Source: Bacillota bacterium (lineage in GTDB: Bacteria; Bacillota; Negativicutes; DSM-13327). Taken from it: a stretch of 43,415 nt of DNA. Position numbers and translations under genes: made by a program. Location of the stretch: positions 1 through 43,415 of the forward strand of contig JAGFZX010000027.1 of assembly GCA_017889585.1 (NCBI GenBank), in the 5' to 3' direction. Each line of letters opens with the position of its first letter. Position 1 is the stretch's first letter. Below the pieces are notes generated by a model. The model did no database searches and had not been told where the DNA came from. It saw only the letters and a list, made by a program, of their open reading frames with translations. This document shows positions 1-9,251 of the stretch, one piece after another.

Positions 1-21
1 TGAGCGAGTGGCTCACTTTTT
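1..21 (+). terminator. terminator of an upstream gene
   Basis: The window opens with a stem TGAGC, loop GAGTG, GCTCA, followed by CTTTTT. It looks like the end of a transcript entering from the left; the stem may continue beyond the edge. Confidence 0.45.
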
Positions 22-135
22 CATTGACGTTTATATGTAGGATTGAATTTTCTGAAAATGAATGAAGGGATTTACATATATTTGTCGAAATATGAAAAAA
101 CATAATAAGTCAGTATGATGGGAGGTAATTGAAAA

Positions 136-3123
136 ATGACATTATCTAGGCGTCAGTTTATCAAATTATCAGTTTCAACAATTACTGTGCTTTCAACAGG
201 ACTGCCGTTTGAGGCGGAAAAAGCTCGCGCGATCGGTTATAATCTTAAACTTCGCAATGCGACAGAATACCCTAGTATTTGTCACTTTTGTTCAGGAGGT
301 TGCGGCATTATTCTACATGTCCGTGATGAGAAACTAATTAACTTGGAAGGTGATCCTGATCACCCGACCAATAAAGGCAGTTTGTGTCCTAAGGGAGCTG
401 CTCTGGGACAGGTGCGTGAAAATCCAAACCGTATCCTGAACCCCCTTTATCGTCCTCCGGGAGGAAAAGAATGGCAGCCGATTTCCTGGGAGGCAGCCAT
501 TGAAAAAATCGCAAATAAGATTAAAACAGTTCGCGATACTACTTGGATGAATGAGGTTAGTCGGACAGATTCATTAGGGCTTTTGGGTTCAGCTGAACTG
601 GATAATGAGGAATGTTATATCATGACCAAATTTATCCGTTTGATGGGTAGTAACTATAACGAACACCAGGCTCGTGTTTGACACGCTCCCACGGTGACAA
701 GTTTGTCACCTTCATTTGGCCGGGGAGCCATGACCAATTCATGGACAGACTTAGAAAATGCAAAATGGTTTTTAATTGCGGGTTCCAATGCCGCTGAGAA
801 TCATCCGATTGCTATGAAATATGTACTGCGAGCCCAGGCTAAGGGTGCAAAGATTATCGTTGTAGATCCACGTTTCACGCGGACGGCAGCCAAAGCCGAT
901 CTTTTTGCCCAAATTAGGCCAGGTGCTGATACGGCTTATTTAGGTGCTATTATTAGCTATATCCTGCAAAATAATCTGTACAATAAGGATTATGTGCTCA
1001 ATTTTACGAATGCTGCCTGTAAAATTAACCCAGGTTTTACGTTTAGTGAGGGATTGTTTTCAGGTTTTGATAGTACAACAAATAGTTATGATACTAGTAC
1101 ATGGACATATGTTCTTGACGAAAATAGCCAACCCATTAAGGCCTTATCTCATGAGGATGCAGGCACAGTATTCAGCCTGATGAAAGAACACTATAAGCGT
1201 TATACCTTGGAAATAGGAGAGACAATTAGTGGTATTCCGGCAGAAAAAATAAAGCAAATTGCCGAAATGATATCAAAGAACGGACCTGGCACCATCATGT
1301 ATGCATTAGGAATGACACAGCATACGACAGCCACACAAGGGATTCGCTGTTACGCTATTATTCAGTTATTGCTAGGCAATATTGGGCTAGCTGGTGGCGG
1401 AGTGAATGCTCTAAGAGGTGAGCCTAATGTTCAAGGCTCTACTGATTTTTCCAATCTTGCGACCACTCTGCCAGGATACATACCGACGCCATTTGATACA
1501 GATAGGGATACCGCAACATATGGTAAAAAGTATAGTAGTGCAGCACGAAAAAATCTGATTTCTATTCTAAAAGCGTGGTTTGGTGAGCGGGCTACTGCCG
1601 CTAATGATTATTGTTATAACTATTTACCCCGGATGCAGAGTGGTAGAGCTATAACCTATATTCCTATGTTAGAGGATATGGCGCGTGGACAATTCAAGAT
1701 GTTACTCAATGTGGGGATTAACCCAATGGTAAGTATTCCTAATAACCAAGTTGTTGCGACTGGCCTGGCTAATTTGGAGTTACTTGTAAATGTGGATTTG
1801 TTTGAGACGGAAACAGCAACATTTTGGAAGGCGCCTAATGTAAAACCGGAAGATATCAAGACTGAGGTCATTTTTCTGCCGGCCGCTTTTCTGTACGAAA
1901 AAGCTGGTAGCTTGACAAATAGCGGACGTTGGGTGCAATGGAAACCAGCGGCGCTTAAGCCAGAGGGCGATTGTCTTTCTGATCTTGACATTTTTGATCG
2001 GATTTTTCGAAAAGTTAAAGAACTTTATAAAGGTAGCAGTGATCCTAAAGATGAACCTATCCTGAATGCGGTATGGGATTATGGTCATGAACCCGATCCA
2101 GAAAAAGTGTTGCAGGAAATTAGTGGCTATAATATGAAGACTGGTAAGCTGTTAACGGCCTTAGGAGAATATCTAGCTGCACCGGTAGGCGATGTTTCGT
2201 GTGGATGTTGGATTTACTCTGGTGTATATGGCAATGGCAACCTGGCAAAACGGCGAGATGGTAACGATCCAAGCGGTTTGGGGATTTTTCCTAGCTGGTC
2301 ATATGCTTGGCCAGCCAATATACGTATACTGTATAATCGTGCATCATGCAACATGCAAGGCCAGCCGCTGGATGAAAAACGTAAACTCATCTGGTGGGAT
2401 GCTGCTAAAGGACAGTGGGCAGGTAATGATATACCTGATGTTATTGATCGTACCAAGGGACCTGATACACCTGAGGGTAAAGCGGCTTTCCGGATGAATG
2501 CCGAACGAATGGGTCGATTGTTTACTGCTCCTTATGCTAATAAACCGTCAGGCACTGATATGCCAGTCGCTATTTCGGGGACCAATATTGACGGGCCTCT
2601 ACCTGAATTTTATGAACCTCTTGAAAGCCCTACCATCAACATTTTGCATCCAAAAGTATCGACCAATCCGTTGGCAAAAGTACGGGGAACTCTAAAAGAT
2701 AAACAAAAGGTGGGCAATATTGAACAATTCCCTTATGTACTAACAACCTATTCTTCTGGTACTGAGCATTTCTGTAGCGGATCACTGACCAGGAATTTGC
2801 CATGGTTGGCAGAATTTATGCCGGAGGCTTTTTTGGAAATTGGTACTGCATTAGCCCAAAAATTAAATATTAAATACGGTGAGGTCGTTGAAGTCGTTTC
2901 GGCGAGAGGTTCTCTTACAGTGAAGGCTATGGTAACCGAGCGTATTCAACCGCTTATTGTTAATGGCAAAGAAAGTCATACCGTAGGCATGCCTTTCGGG
3001 TGGGGCTACGCTGGACTCGCTACTGGTCCGAGTATTAATTCATTGACTCATGCGGCTTTTGATCCTGCGTCAGGAACGCCAGAATTTAAGGCTTTGCTGG
3101 TTAATGTAAGGAAGGTGAAATAA
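136..3123 (+). CDS. fdnG: formate dehydrogenase-N-type alpha subunit, selenocysteine-containing
   Basis: Molybdopterin/tungstopterin catalytic subunit that oxidises formate to CO2, probably outside the membrane. One frame of 995 codons is interrupted only by TGA at 679-681, codon 182, read as selenocysteine: the context ARV-U-HAPTVTSLSPSFGRGAMTNSW is the FdnG active site, with the catalytic His next to Sec. Residues 4-11 (SRRQFIKL) form a twin-arginine export signal. C49, C52, C56 and C84 bind the N-terminal [4Fe-4S] cluster. The C-terminal part (EQFPYVLTTYSSGTEH onward) is the dinucleotide-binding domain. It starts at ATG 136 behind GGGAGG and is followed one base later by fdnH. A simple gene caller would split it into 181 and 809 residue pieces. 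Confidence 0.95.
679..710 (+). promoter_or_regulatory. bacterial SECIS element of fdnG with UGA codon
   Basis: The UGA (679-681) is followed 11 bases later by an almost perfect hairpin: GGTGACAA (693-700), GT, TTGTCACC (703-710). A stem-loop at this distance is what SelB with Sec-tRNA needs in bacteria. The stem also encodes conserved protein (TVTSLSP), so it lies inside the reading frame. Confidence 0.85.
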
Positions 3124-3124
3124 G

Positions 3125-3937
3125 ATGGCTGACAGAATGAGCGTTTTATTTGATGCATCTAAATGTACTGCTTGCCAAGCATGTTCCATTGCTTGCAAAC
3201 AATGGAATAGTTTGCCGGCGGAGAAGACTACCCTGACCAGTAGCTATCAGACCCATCAAACCTTCACCCCTCAAACATGGACTTTCATTACCTTTAAGGA
3301 AGTTTGGGCTAATAACAAGATGGAGTGGTTGTTTTTTAAGAAACAGTGTATGCATTGCGCTGAGGCTGCCTGTTTGAAAGCTTGTAATCATGATGCCATT
3401 TCCCATACTGATAAGGGCTTTGTTGTCATTGATCACGAAAAATGTATCGGCTGTGGATATTGCGTGACGAATTGTACCTTTAATGTGCCGCGTATTCACC
3501 CTAAAACCAACAAGGCCTATAAGTGTACTGGTTGCCCTGAACGGGTATCCAATGGTCTTAAACCTGCTTGTGTGCAAACTTGCCAGCCAGAAGCACTCGT
3601 ATATGGGACTCGGGATGAAATTATGGCGATGGCTAAAAACCGTCTTGAAAAAATAAAGCCACTGCATCCTCAGGCGGTCTTATATGATGCTCCTAAACTC
3701 GAGGGGGTTAACTTTACTTATATTTTACTCAGGGAACCCGAATTTTACCAATTACCAAATGATCCGGCGGTACCAGTATCAGTGGATATATGGAAAGATT
3801 TCATCCGTCCCTTTGGAGGACTGGCTATTGCTGGTGCCGTGCTCGCAACTACAGTAGGGTTTATAAAAACTAGAGGACAAACCACTGAACATGATTATGC
3901 TTCACCGAAGGGCAAGGAGGTGGGCAAAGATGAATAA
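3125..3937 (+). CDS. fdnH: formate dehydrogenase iron-sulfur (beta) subunit
   Basis: Electron-transfer subunit of 270 residues carrying electrons from FdnG to the cytochrome b. The first ferredoxin motif is C14-x2-C17-x2-C20-x3-C24, followed by CMHCAEAACLKAC, CIGCGYCVTNC and CTGCPERVSNGLKPAC blocks, giving four [4Fe-4S] sites as in FdnH. A single membrane helix near residues 228-246 (FGGLAIAGAVLATTVGF) anchors the protein, as in the E. coli enzyme. The start ATG lies one base after the fdnG stop and the 3' end overlaps fdnI, so the genes are translationally coupled. Confidence 0.93.
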   Translation: MADRMSVLFDASKCTACQACSIACKQWNSLPAEKTTLTSSYQTHQTFTPQTWTFITFKEVWANNKMEWLFFKKQCMHCAEAACLKACNHDAISHTDKGFVVIDHEKCIGCGYCVTNCTFNVPRIHPKTNKAYKCTGCPERVSNGLKPACVQTCQPEALVYGTRDEIMAMAKNRLEKIKPLHPQAVLYDAPKLEGVNFTYILLREPEFYQLPNDPAVPVSVDIWKDFIRPFGGLAIAGAVLATTVGFIKTRGQTTEHDYASPKGKEVGKDE

Positions 3938-4589
3938 TGATCGTATTAAGCGCTTCTCACTGGTTGAAAGAATAAGTCACTGGATGCACACCGTTAGCTT
4001 TTTTATTCTCGTATTGACCGGACTAGTTGTGCTTACCCCTAAATTTCACTTTTTGGCCAGTTTATTTGGTGGTGTACAGGAGACGCGAATTATTCATCGG
4101 GTTGCTGGTGTTATGTTTTCTTTTGGTACAGTACTCCTGTTTATGATTGGGGATAACCCAGCCTTTGTTCGTTGGATTAAGGATATTACTACCTGGGGTA
4201 AAGAAGATGTAGCATTTTTAAAAGAGTTTCCTAAAGAGTTTTTTGGCGGTCATGCCAATTTGCCAGAGCAAGGCCGGTTCAATTCTGGTGAAAAAGTTAA
4301 TTCGTTGCTGATATTGATTGATGGTGGGATATTGACAATCACTGGTTTCATGATGTGGTATGCTGAGTCGATCCCTCTTGGACTTATTCGTTGGGCTTAT
4401 CCAGTGCATGATCTTGCCGCATTTATTATGATAGCTGTTATTGTTGCTCATATGTATCTCGGCTTGCTGCATCCAGGCTCAAAAGAGGCGATTAACGGTA
4501 TGCTGAGTGGTACAGTATCACGTTCTTTTGCGAAATTACATCATGCTAAATGGTATCGAGAAGTGACGCAAAAGGAGAAATCAAAGTGA
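3930..4589 (+). CDS. fdnI: formate dehydrogenase cytochrome b556 (gamma) subunit
   Basis: Membrane di-heme cytochrome b of 219 residues that passes electrons to menaquinone. About four hydrophobic helices are visible. Candidate heme ligands are His in HWMHT near the N-terminus, RIIHRVAG, and HDLAAFIMIAVIVAHMY. I place the start at ATG 3930, inside the end of fdnH, because AAGGAGG (3914-3920) sits 9 bases upstream; an in-frame ATG at 3891 has no such site. It overlaps the fdhE start by four bases (GTGA). Confidence 0.92.
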   Translation: MNNDRIKRFSLVERISHWMHTVSFFILVLTGLVVLTPKFHFLASLFGGVQETRIIHRVAGVMFSFGTVLLFMIGDNPAFVRWIKDITTWGKEDVAFLKEFPKEFFGGHANLPEQGRFNSGEKVNSLLILIDGGILTITGFMMWYAESIPLGLIRWAYPVHDLAAFIMIAVIVAHMYLGLLHPGSKEAINGMLSGTVSRSFAKLHHAKWYREVTQKEKSK

Positions 4590-5314
4590 TAAATAATGCA
4601 GAATTTGCTGAGATTTTGGAGTTTCTTGAGAAAAATATTGCTCAAATTGATATTGTTCCTGCCGATGATTTAATGCATAGTCTATGGCAAAAGCGATTGG
4701 CAAAAGGTGAGCCAGCTTTAACCGAACATGAATTTCCTGTCAAAGCTGCAGTTTTTCTGGTCATCGAAGTGATCAGCAGTCGTGAAAAAATAATATTGTC
4801 AAGTATTCAGGCCGAGCAATTAGTGCGGGGATATTTAGCCCAGCAGTCTATTCATGCAGACTGGCAACAGATTGGTATTGTCCCCGAAAATGGTGATATT
4901 TATGTACATTTATCCTGTAGAATGGCGCTAGAGAAAATGGCTAAGTTGGTGACGAGTGTTGCCAACTTAGCAAGTTGGGATAAAAATGAATGCCCAGTAT
5001 GTGGAGATAGTCCTGGGTTTGCCTGTCTTGAACAGGAGGTAGGAAGACGTTTGTTGGTGTGTGGGGCCTGTCTGACACAGTGGCGATATAAGCGTATTGG
5101 CTGTGCTTTTTGTAAAGAGGAAAATCCCGAGAAACTAAAGATAGTAACTGCTGAGGAATTTCCTGGATGGTTGGCTACAGTATGCCTGACATGCAATGGC
5201 TATCTTAAAACAGCAGACTTACGTACACTAAGCTCTATTCCTAATTGGTATAAGGCTGTAATGGAAACGTTACCTCTTGATTATGCCTTGACACTCCACA
5301 AAAAAAGTACATAG
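4586..5314 (+). CDS. fdhE: FdhE formate dehydrogenase assembly protein
   Basis: Cytoplasmic protein of about 242 residues, needed in known systems to mature respiratory formate dehydrogenases. Four cysteine pairs typical of FdhE are present: CPVCGDSP, CGACLTQW, CAFC and CLTCNGYLK, a rubredoxin-like iron-binding fold. The start is taken as GTG 4586, overlapping the fdnI stop, with AAAGGAG at 4571-4577; the longer reading from 4550 would run inside fdnI. Last gene of the fdn operon; no clear T-rich terminator follows. Confidence 0.9.
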   Translation: MINNAEFAEILEFLEKNIAQIDIVPADDLMHSLWQKRLAKGEPALTEHEFPVKAAVFLVIEVISSREKIILSSIQAEQLVRGYLAQQSIHADWQQIGIVPENGDIYVHLSCRMALEKMAKLVTSVANLASWDKNECPVCGDSPGFACLEQEVGRRLLVCGACLTQWRYKRIGCAFCKEENPEKLKIVTAEEFPGWLATVCLTCNGYLKTADLRTLSSIPNWYKAVMETLPLDYALTLHKKST

Positions 5315-5410
5315 GATTCTTGAAATTATAGCAATAAGTAAAAATTTGGTATAAGTTCATTTTTCTCTTGTTCCACAAGGATTAATTGTTCCGAGGCAAT
5401 CTTTCATTAG

Positions 5411-5723
5411 GGTTCTGGTGCAAAAAATAAAGCCGTGATATAATCATTACCCTAAACTTGAAATTTGAGGTAAAAAGCATGTCACAGCATTATTAAATTA
5501 AAAGAAAAGTCAAGGCAATGCTTGGATTTGATAGTTTTGAAACTGCTGAAAAGACAATTTGCGGAATTGAAACCTTACACATGATTAGAAAGGGGCAGGT
5601 TGAAGAATTTCAATCTGCCCCTTTCTGAAGTTGAGTTCTTTAATAAAATGATGGGGATTTCAGCTTAATATTCTGGTGAACAATAGGGTATTTTTGGCTT
5701 TATAAAATTTTTGCACCAGAACC
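5411..5723 (+). mobile_element. IS6-family element relic, internally deleted
   Basis: The inverted ends GGTTCTGGTGCAAAAA (5411-5426) and TTGCACCAGAACC (5711-5723) are IS6/IS240-type termini. Between them, 5482-5668 encodes the tail of an IS6 transposase (VKAMLGFDSFETAEKTICGI, then LHMIRKGQVEE, then SEVEFFNKMMGIS), broken by an in-frame TAA near 5494 and a frameshift near 5625. Only about 313 bp remain, too short for activity. No clear 8-bp target duplication is visible. This fills the gene-free stretch between fdhE and menA. Confidence 0.85.
5587..5626. repeat. 18-bp hairpin inside the IS6 relic
   Basis: AGAAAGGGGCAGGTTGAA (5587-5604), loop GAAT, and its reverse complement at 5609-5626 with one G-T mismatch. 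It sits exactly where the transposase frame shifts. It could fold in RNA downstream of fdhE, but no T-run follows. Confidence 0.7.
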
Positions 5724-5770
5724 ATTATCAGCAGCTATGAAGTAATGATCAAAGTAGTTCAGTTCGAAAA

Positions 5771-6712
5771 TCAATATTGCAAGACTAGGGCAAGTACCAA
5801 TAACAAGCCGAAGATGGTATTTGTTTGAGCGGTCGCCTTCATTGCTGGCATCATCTGTTCGGCGGTCGTTTGATCTTGAAAGCTCCTTGTAGCTTGGAGG
5901 GCCCTAGGTAAGCTTGCGAACACTAGAAAAGCCCAATAAGACAAGAACCCACAGGATACTAAGCCAAGTAGCCATAGATAGGCAGAGGCTAACATACCAG
6001 TTAAAAAGGAGACAGCCCCCTTATGGCCTAAAAGAATGGCCAGAGTTTTTCTGCCATGTGCTTTGTCATCGGCTAGATCACGAATATTATTCGCCATTAG
6101 AATCGTGCCGATGAGGATGGACGTAGGTCCAGAGATAAGCAAGCTTCCTAAAGTAATTGTACCGGTTTGGATGAAGAAGGAAATTAGAATAATGAACAGT
6201 CCCATAAAAGCACCTGCGACTAACTCGCCAAAAGGTGTGGCGGCAATGGGGTAAGGACCGCCTGAGTAAAGGTATCCTACCATGATACAAATTAGACCGA
6301 TGAAAAAAATCCACCAACTGGTGTGCATGGATATATATATACCCAATAGAATGGCTAGGGCTGAGAAGACATAGGCAATCACTAAGATAGTTTTGGGAGC
6401 AACCTTGTCTCGTACGATGGTCCCAGCAATACCCACCGAATGTGCATGATCGAGCCCGTCAATGAAGTCATAGTATTCATTAAATATGTTGGTGGCGGCT
6501 TGAATGAAGGTGCTAGCCAATAGCATGCTGAGGAACAATAAAATATTAATAGTGTGGACTGATAAGGCCATTGCCGTACCGATAGCTACTGGGATAAAAG
6601 ATGCAGTTAATGTATGGGGACGGAGTAATCTCCACCATACAAGCCATCTTTCACCGCCAGGAGTCACGGTAAATTTATATAGATATCCAAATTTTGCTTG
6701 TATATTCATCAT
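5771..6712 (-). CDS. menA: 1,4-dihydroxy-2-naphthoate polyprenyltransferase (UbiA family)
   Basis: Integral membrane enzyme that prenylates dihydroxynaphthoate to demethylmenaquinone. Its 313 residues carry about eight helices and the two Mg-diphosphate motifs of the family: NIFNEYYDFIDGLDH near residue 93 and DLADDKAHGRKTLAIL near residue 212. RPHTLTASFIPVAIG near the start is typical of MenA. ATG 6712 and ATG 6709 both follow AAAGGGG; 6709 has the better spacing. It is alone on this strand. Menaquinone made here is the probable electron acceptor of the FdnGHI enzyme upstream. Confidence 0.9.
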   Translation of the reverse strand: MMNIQAKFGYLYKFTVTPGGERWLVWWRLLRPHTLTASFIPVAIGTAMALSVHTINILLFLSMLLASTFIQAATNIFNEYYDFIDGLDHAHSVGIAGTIVRDKVAPKTILVIAYVFSALAILLGIYISMHTSWWIFFIGLICIMVGYLYSGGPYPIAATPFGELVAGAFMGLFIILISFFIQTGTITLGSLLISGPTSILIGTILMANNIRDLADDKAHGRKTLAILLGHKGAVSFLTGMLASAYLWLLGLVSCGFLSYWAFLVFASLPRALQATRSFQDQTTAEQMMPAMKATAQTNTIFGLLLVLALVLQY

Positions 6713-6886
6713 TATCCCCTTTCGTTTTAATAGTATCCTATTTAGTTACTTAAGTAAATTGGCTAAAGTGGATAATGATGGTCTTTTAGTGGTCCCGTAT
6801 GCAGGAAACTAAGAATATTCAGAGAATTACTATTTGATATCAAGTAATAGCAACGTTTATATTGAATTTAGATTGGAGGCGTAAGT

Positions 6887-7444
6887 ATGAAAACTTACAT
6901 TCGTTGTAAAGTATGCGGATATATCATGGATGAGTCTCATCTCAAAGATCTTTGTCCTGCCTGTGGGTTACCCAAGACAGTATTTGAGCCGTATACTAAA
7001 AAAATTTCCCAACAGCGCAAATTCATTCTGGATCAGCATTTGCATCCAATTGCCATTCACTTCCCTCAAGTATTGATATTGCTCATTGTATTGATGCCTT
7101 TGTTGTCTCTTGTGGTAAACGACCCTTTGAGCTTGGAATTCCTAGTGGTCGCCAAATTATCCATTTTGGTATTGCCATTTACTGTTTTTGGTGGTTTTAT
7201 TACAGGTCTGCTTGATGGCAAGCTACGGTTTAAAAAGGTTACTACCCCATTATTGATTAAAAAAATCATTGCTGGTGTCATTTTTCAAATTTTATCTATT
7301 GCTATCTTTGGATTGTATATTTTAAATGGGTTTACCGGAAATAATCTATGGATCATTGTCGGTCTAAGTGGCCTTTCCACCGCTTGCGCCATTTATCTAG
7401 GCCGGGTCGGGTCCACTATGTTTGATTCCATTCTTCCTGGTTGA
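6887..7444 (+). CDS. rubredoxin-knuckle membrane protein (DUF2231-like)
   Basis: Protein of 185 residues. The first 30 carry a rubredoxin-type iron or zinc knuckle (C7-x2-C10 and C23-x2-C26, with CGY and CPACGLPK). The rest has about four membrane helices, beginning HLHPIAIHFPQVLILLIVL, with histidines resembling DUF2231 proteins. Start ATG 6887 has GGAGG just upstream (6873-6877). The layout suggests a membrane redox or heme protein with a cytoplasmic metal domain. The partner is unknown; the nearby formate dehydrogenase and menA are only circumstantial. Confidence 0.7.
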   Translation: MKTYIRCKVCGYIMDESHLKDLCPACGLPKTVFEPYTKKISQQRKFILDQHLHPIAIHFPQVLILLIVLMPLLSLVVNDPLSLEFLVVAKLSILVLPFTVFGGFITGLLDGKLRFKKVTTPLLIKKIIAGVIFQILSIAIFGLYILNGFTGNNLWIIVGLSGLSTACAIYLGRVGSTMFDSILPG

Positions 7445-7788
7445 AGGTGAGGATGGGCTACTTATCGAGAAAATCCCCTATGGTCACTTAAAATATGGTC
7501 GTTTTTCAGTGTTTTGGCCACCGTCCCTAAGTCTTAGCTATTGCTCTCAATGGTAATTCTAATTTATTATAACTCAAGGGCTATTATGAGTACAATGGAA
7601 AATGCCATGTATGCAATCGTGATTATGCATGATTTAGAATAACACACAGTCCTCCTCAAAAATAAATAGCCTGAGCCCTCGCATTGAGAGGGGTTTTTTA
7701 CTGGAAATCTTTTGATTGCATACAGACATTGTTATAGCCGCACAATAACAGAGTAGCCTCCGAAAAATTTGCAAGGGGATGCTTTTAT
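7445..7788 (+). other. intergenic, with terminator at 7676-7699
   Basis: No gene is recognised. CCCTC (7676-7680), a 7-base loop and GAGGG (7688-7692) followed by GTTTTTT make a rho-independent terminator, probably for the upstream gene. Sequence near 7500-7535, read on the minus strand, has a GGGACGGTGGCC string like degenerate fragments at 12.4 and 13.1 kb. Confidence 0.55.
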
Positions 7789-8031
7789 ATGGAATGTATA
7801 CCTATCTCTACCATTGTTATTGATAATGATACTGGAGTAACACTACTTAATGAGGAGGATATGTCGCTATCTTTACCTGACCATGACGAAATTCAAGCAC
7901 TTAAGGGTTCTAGCATTTCAATTGCCAATAAAGAATACACAATAGTAGAAGCTACTACCGAACCAAAGCTTAATGACGATTGTGATATTATTGGTACTTA
8001 CGTTTTCCTTAATGTAGCGAAAAAAGCTTAA
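7789..8031 (+). CDS. small acidic protein of unknown function
   Basis: 80 residues, acidic, no cysteine pair and no membrane segment (MECIPISTIVIDNDTGVTLL start). Strand-like repeats, such as GSSISIANKEYTIVEATTEP, suggest a small beta-rich domain. AAGGGGATG lies at the right distance before ATG 7789. I do not recognise a family. It stands alone between two gene-poor stretches. Confidence 0.5.
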   Translation: MECIPISTIVIDNDTGVTLLNEEDMSLSLPDHDEIQALKGSSISIANKEYTIVEATTEPKLNDDCDIIGTYVFLNVAKKA

Positions 8032-8649
8032 AATTATTTTCCGTTCTCCCTTGAGATCAATATTTCACACTCGTACAATAAGCATTACCTATCTACGAAG
8101 AGTACATTTTTTGCAGAAGAATGCGCTAACGTCTGAGGATGACTAGTGGGGCCATTTAATGCTAAATCGTATTGAATTTTAGTAATGACTTTGAAGTTGT
8201 TGTACGAACATCAATATTTAGGTATTAATCACAAGGTTATTGTTTTAGGAGGATTTGCAAGGTAGTCGATCGGAATTTGGAACTTCTGTCCGAAAGAAGA
8301 TGTAAACTAGTCTAGAAGCAGTGAATTTCTTAGACTTTCAAGATGTGTTTCTGAAAAATAATGATTATACGCAACTACATCAAATCAATAATTATGCCCT
8401 ACAGTTCAAAATCAAGAACTATAGGGCATTTGTCGTAAGGGCTATTATCGGACATAAAGGAATAGATGGAAATAAGCCAACATTTAGTATGCTGGTTTAA
8501 CTACTCGTTTATTTAGGAATAATTAAGTTTGTTCCTAATGGTACAGGATAGGATAAACTTATTAAAATTGTAGCCTTGCAATAATATACTATACGTACTT
8601 GTTTCTTTGATGTATCATTCATGATAATAACATTCGAGGAGCGTATATC
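8032..8649. other. gene-poor stretch with a 14-bp hairpin
   Basis: About 600 bases without a supported gene. The one clear structure is ATGCCCTA-C-AGTTC (8394-8407), an 8-base loop, and GAACT-A-TAGGGCAT (8416-8429): a strong stem with one mismatch, terminator-like but with only a weak T-tract. The last 100 bases should hold the lysE-type promoter. Confidence 0.5.
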
Positions 8650-9246
8650 ATGGACATTACATCTTTTTTAATATACTGCGTTATTATAACATTTACACCT
8701 GGACCGACCAATATTGTTATATTGTCTACGGTGCAGGGTTTTGGAATAAAAAAAGCTATGGAATACACATATGGAGCTACGATTGCCTTTGGTGCTTTAC
8801 TTGCCATCTCCTCTATATTAAATACCGTACTTGTGGTCGTAATACCTAAAATTTTGATTATAATGCAGATAATCGGAAGCCTTTATATTTTGTATTTGGC
8901 TTATCAGATATATAATATGGATACATCAGAATCAACTGTAGGAGAAGTTGCTACCTTTAGGTCGGGTTTTATTATGCAGTTTGTAAATCCTAAGGTGGTA
9001 TTGTTTACAATGACGGTAATCCCAAGTTTTGTTATGCCATACTACACCGAATCTCATATGTTGGCAATATTTGTTACGATTATTACCGTTGTTGGCTTTT
9101 TAGCATTTGTTACTTGGGTACTTTTTGGTGCGATTTTCAAGGAACTCCTGTTGAAGTATCAAAAGCCAGTTAATGTAAGTATGTCAATTTTTTTAATCTA
9201 TTCTGCCATAATAGGTTCGGGAGTAGTTGAAATGATTAGGAGATGA
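8650..9246 (+). CDS. LysE/RhtB-family amino-acid exporter
   Basis: Membrane protein of 198 residues with about six helices. The N-terminal FTPGPTNIVILSTVQGFGIKKA block is the LysE-family signature, and FIMQFVNPKVVLFTMTVIPSF is the second conserved block. Such proteins export amino acids or related metabolites; the substrate cannot be told. Start ATG 8650 follows CGAGGAG (8635-8641). Its stop overlaps the next gene, an AraC regulator, which probably controls it. Confidence 0.85.
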   Translation: MDITSFLIYCVIITFTPGPTNIVILSTVQGFGIKKAMEYTYGATIAFGALLAISSILNTVLVVVIPKILIIMQIIGSLYILYLAYQIYNMDTSESTVGEVATFRSGFIMQFVNPKVVLFTMTVIPSFVMPYYTESHMLAIFVTIITVVGFLAFVTWVLFGAIFKELLLKYQKPVNVSMSIFLIYSAIIGSGVVEMIRR

Positions 9247-9251
9247 TGGAT

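Noticed and set aside
679..681. TGA in fdnG as a sequencing error or pseudogene
   Set aside because: The position is exactly the Sec site of the family, the next residue is the catalytic His, and a SECIS-like hairpin follows.
3146..3667. 173-codon open frame opposite fdnH
   Set aside because: Antisense to a conserved Fe-S protein; no ribosome site and no recognisable sequence.
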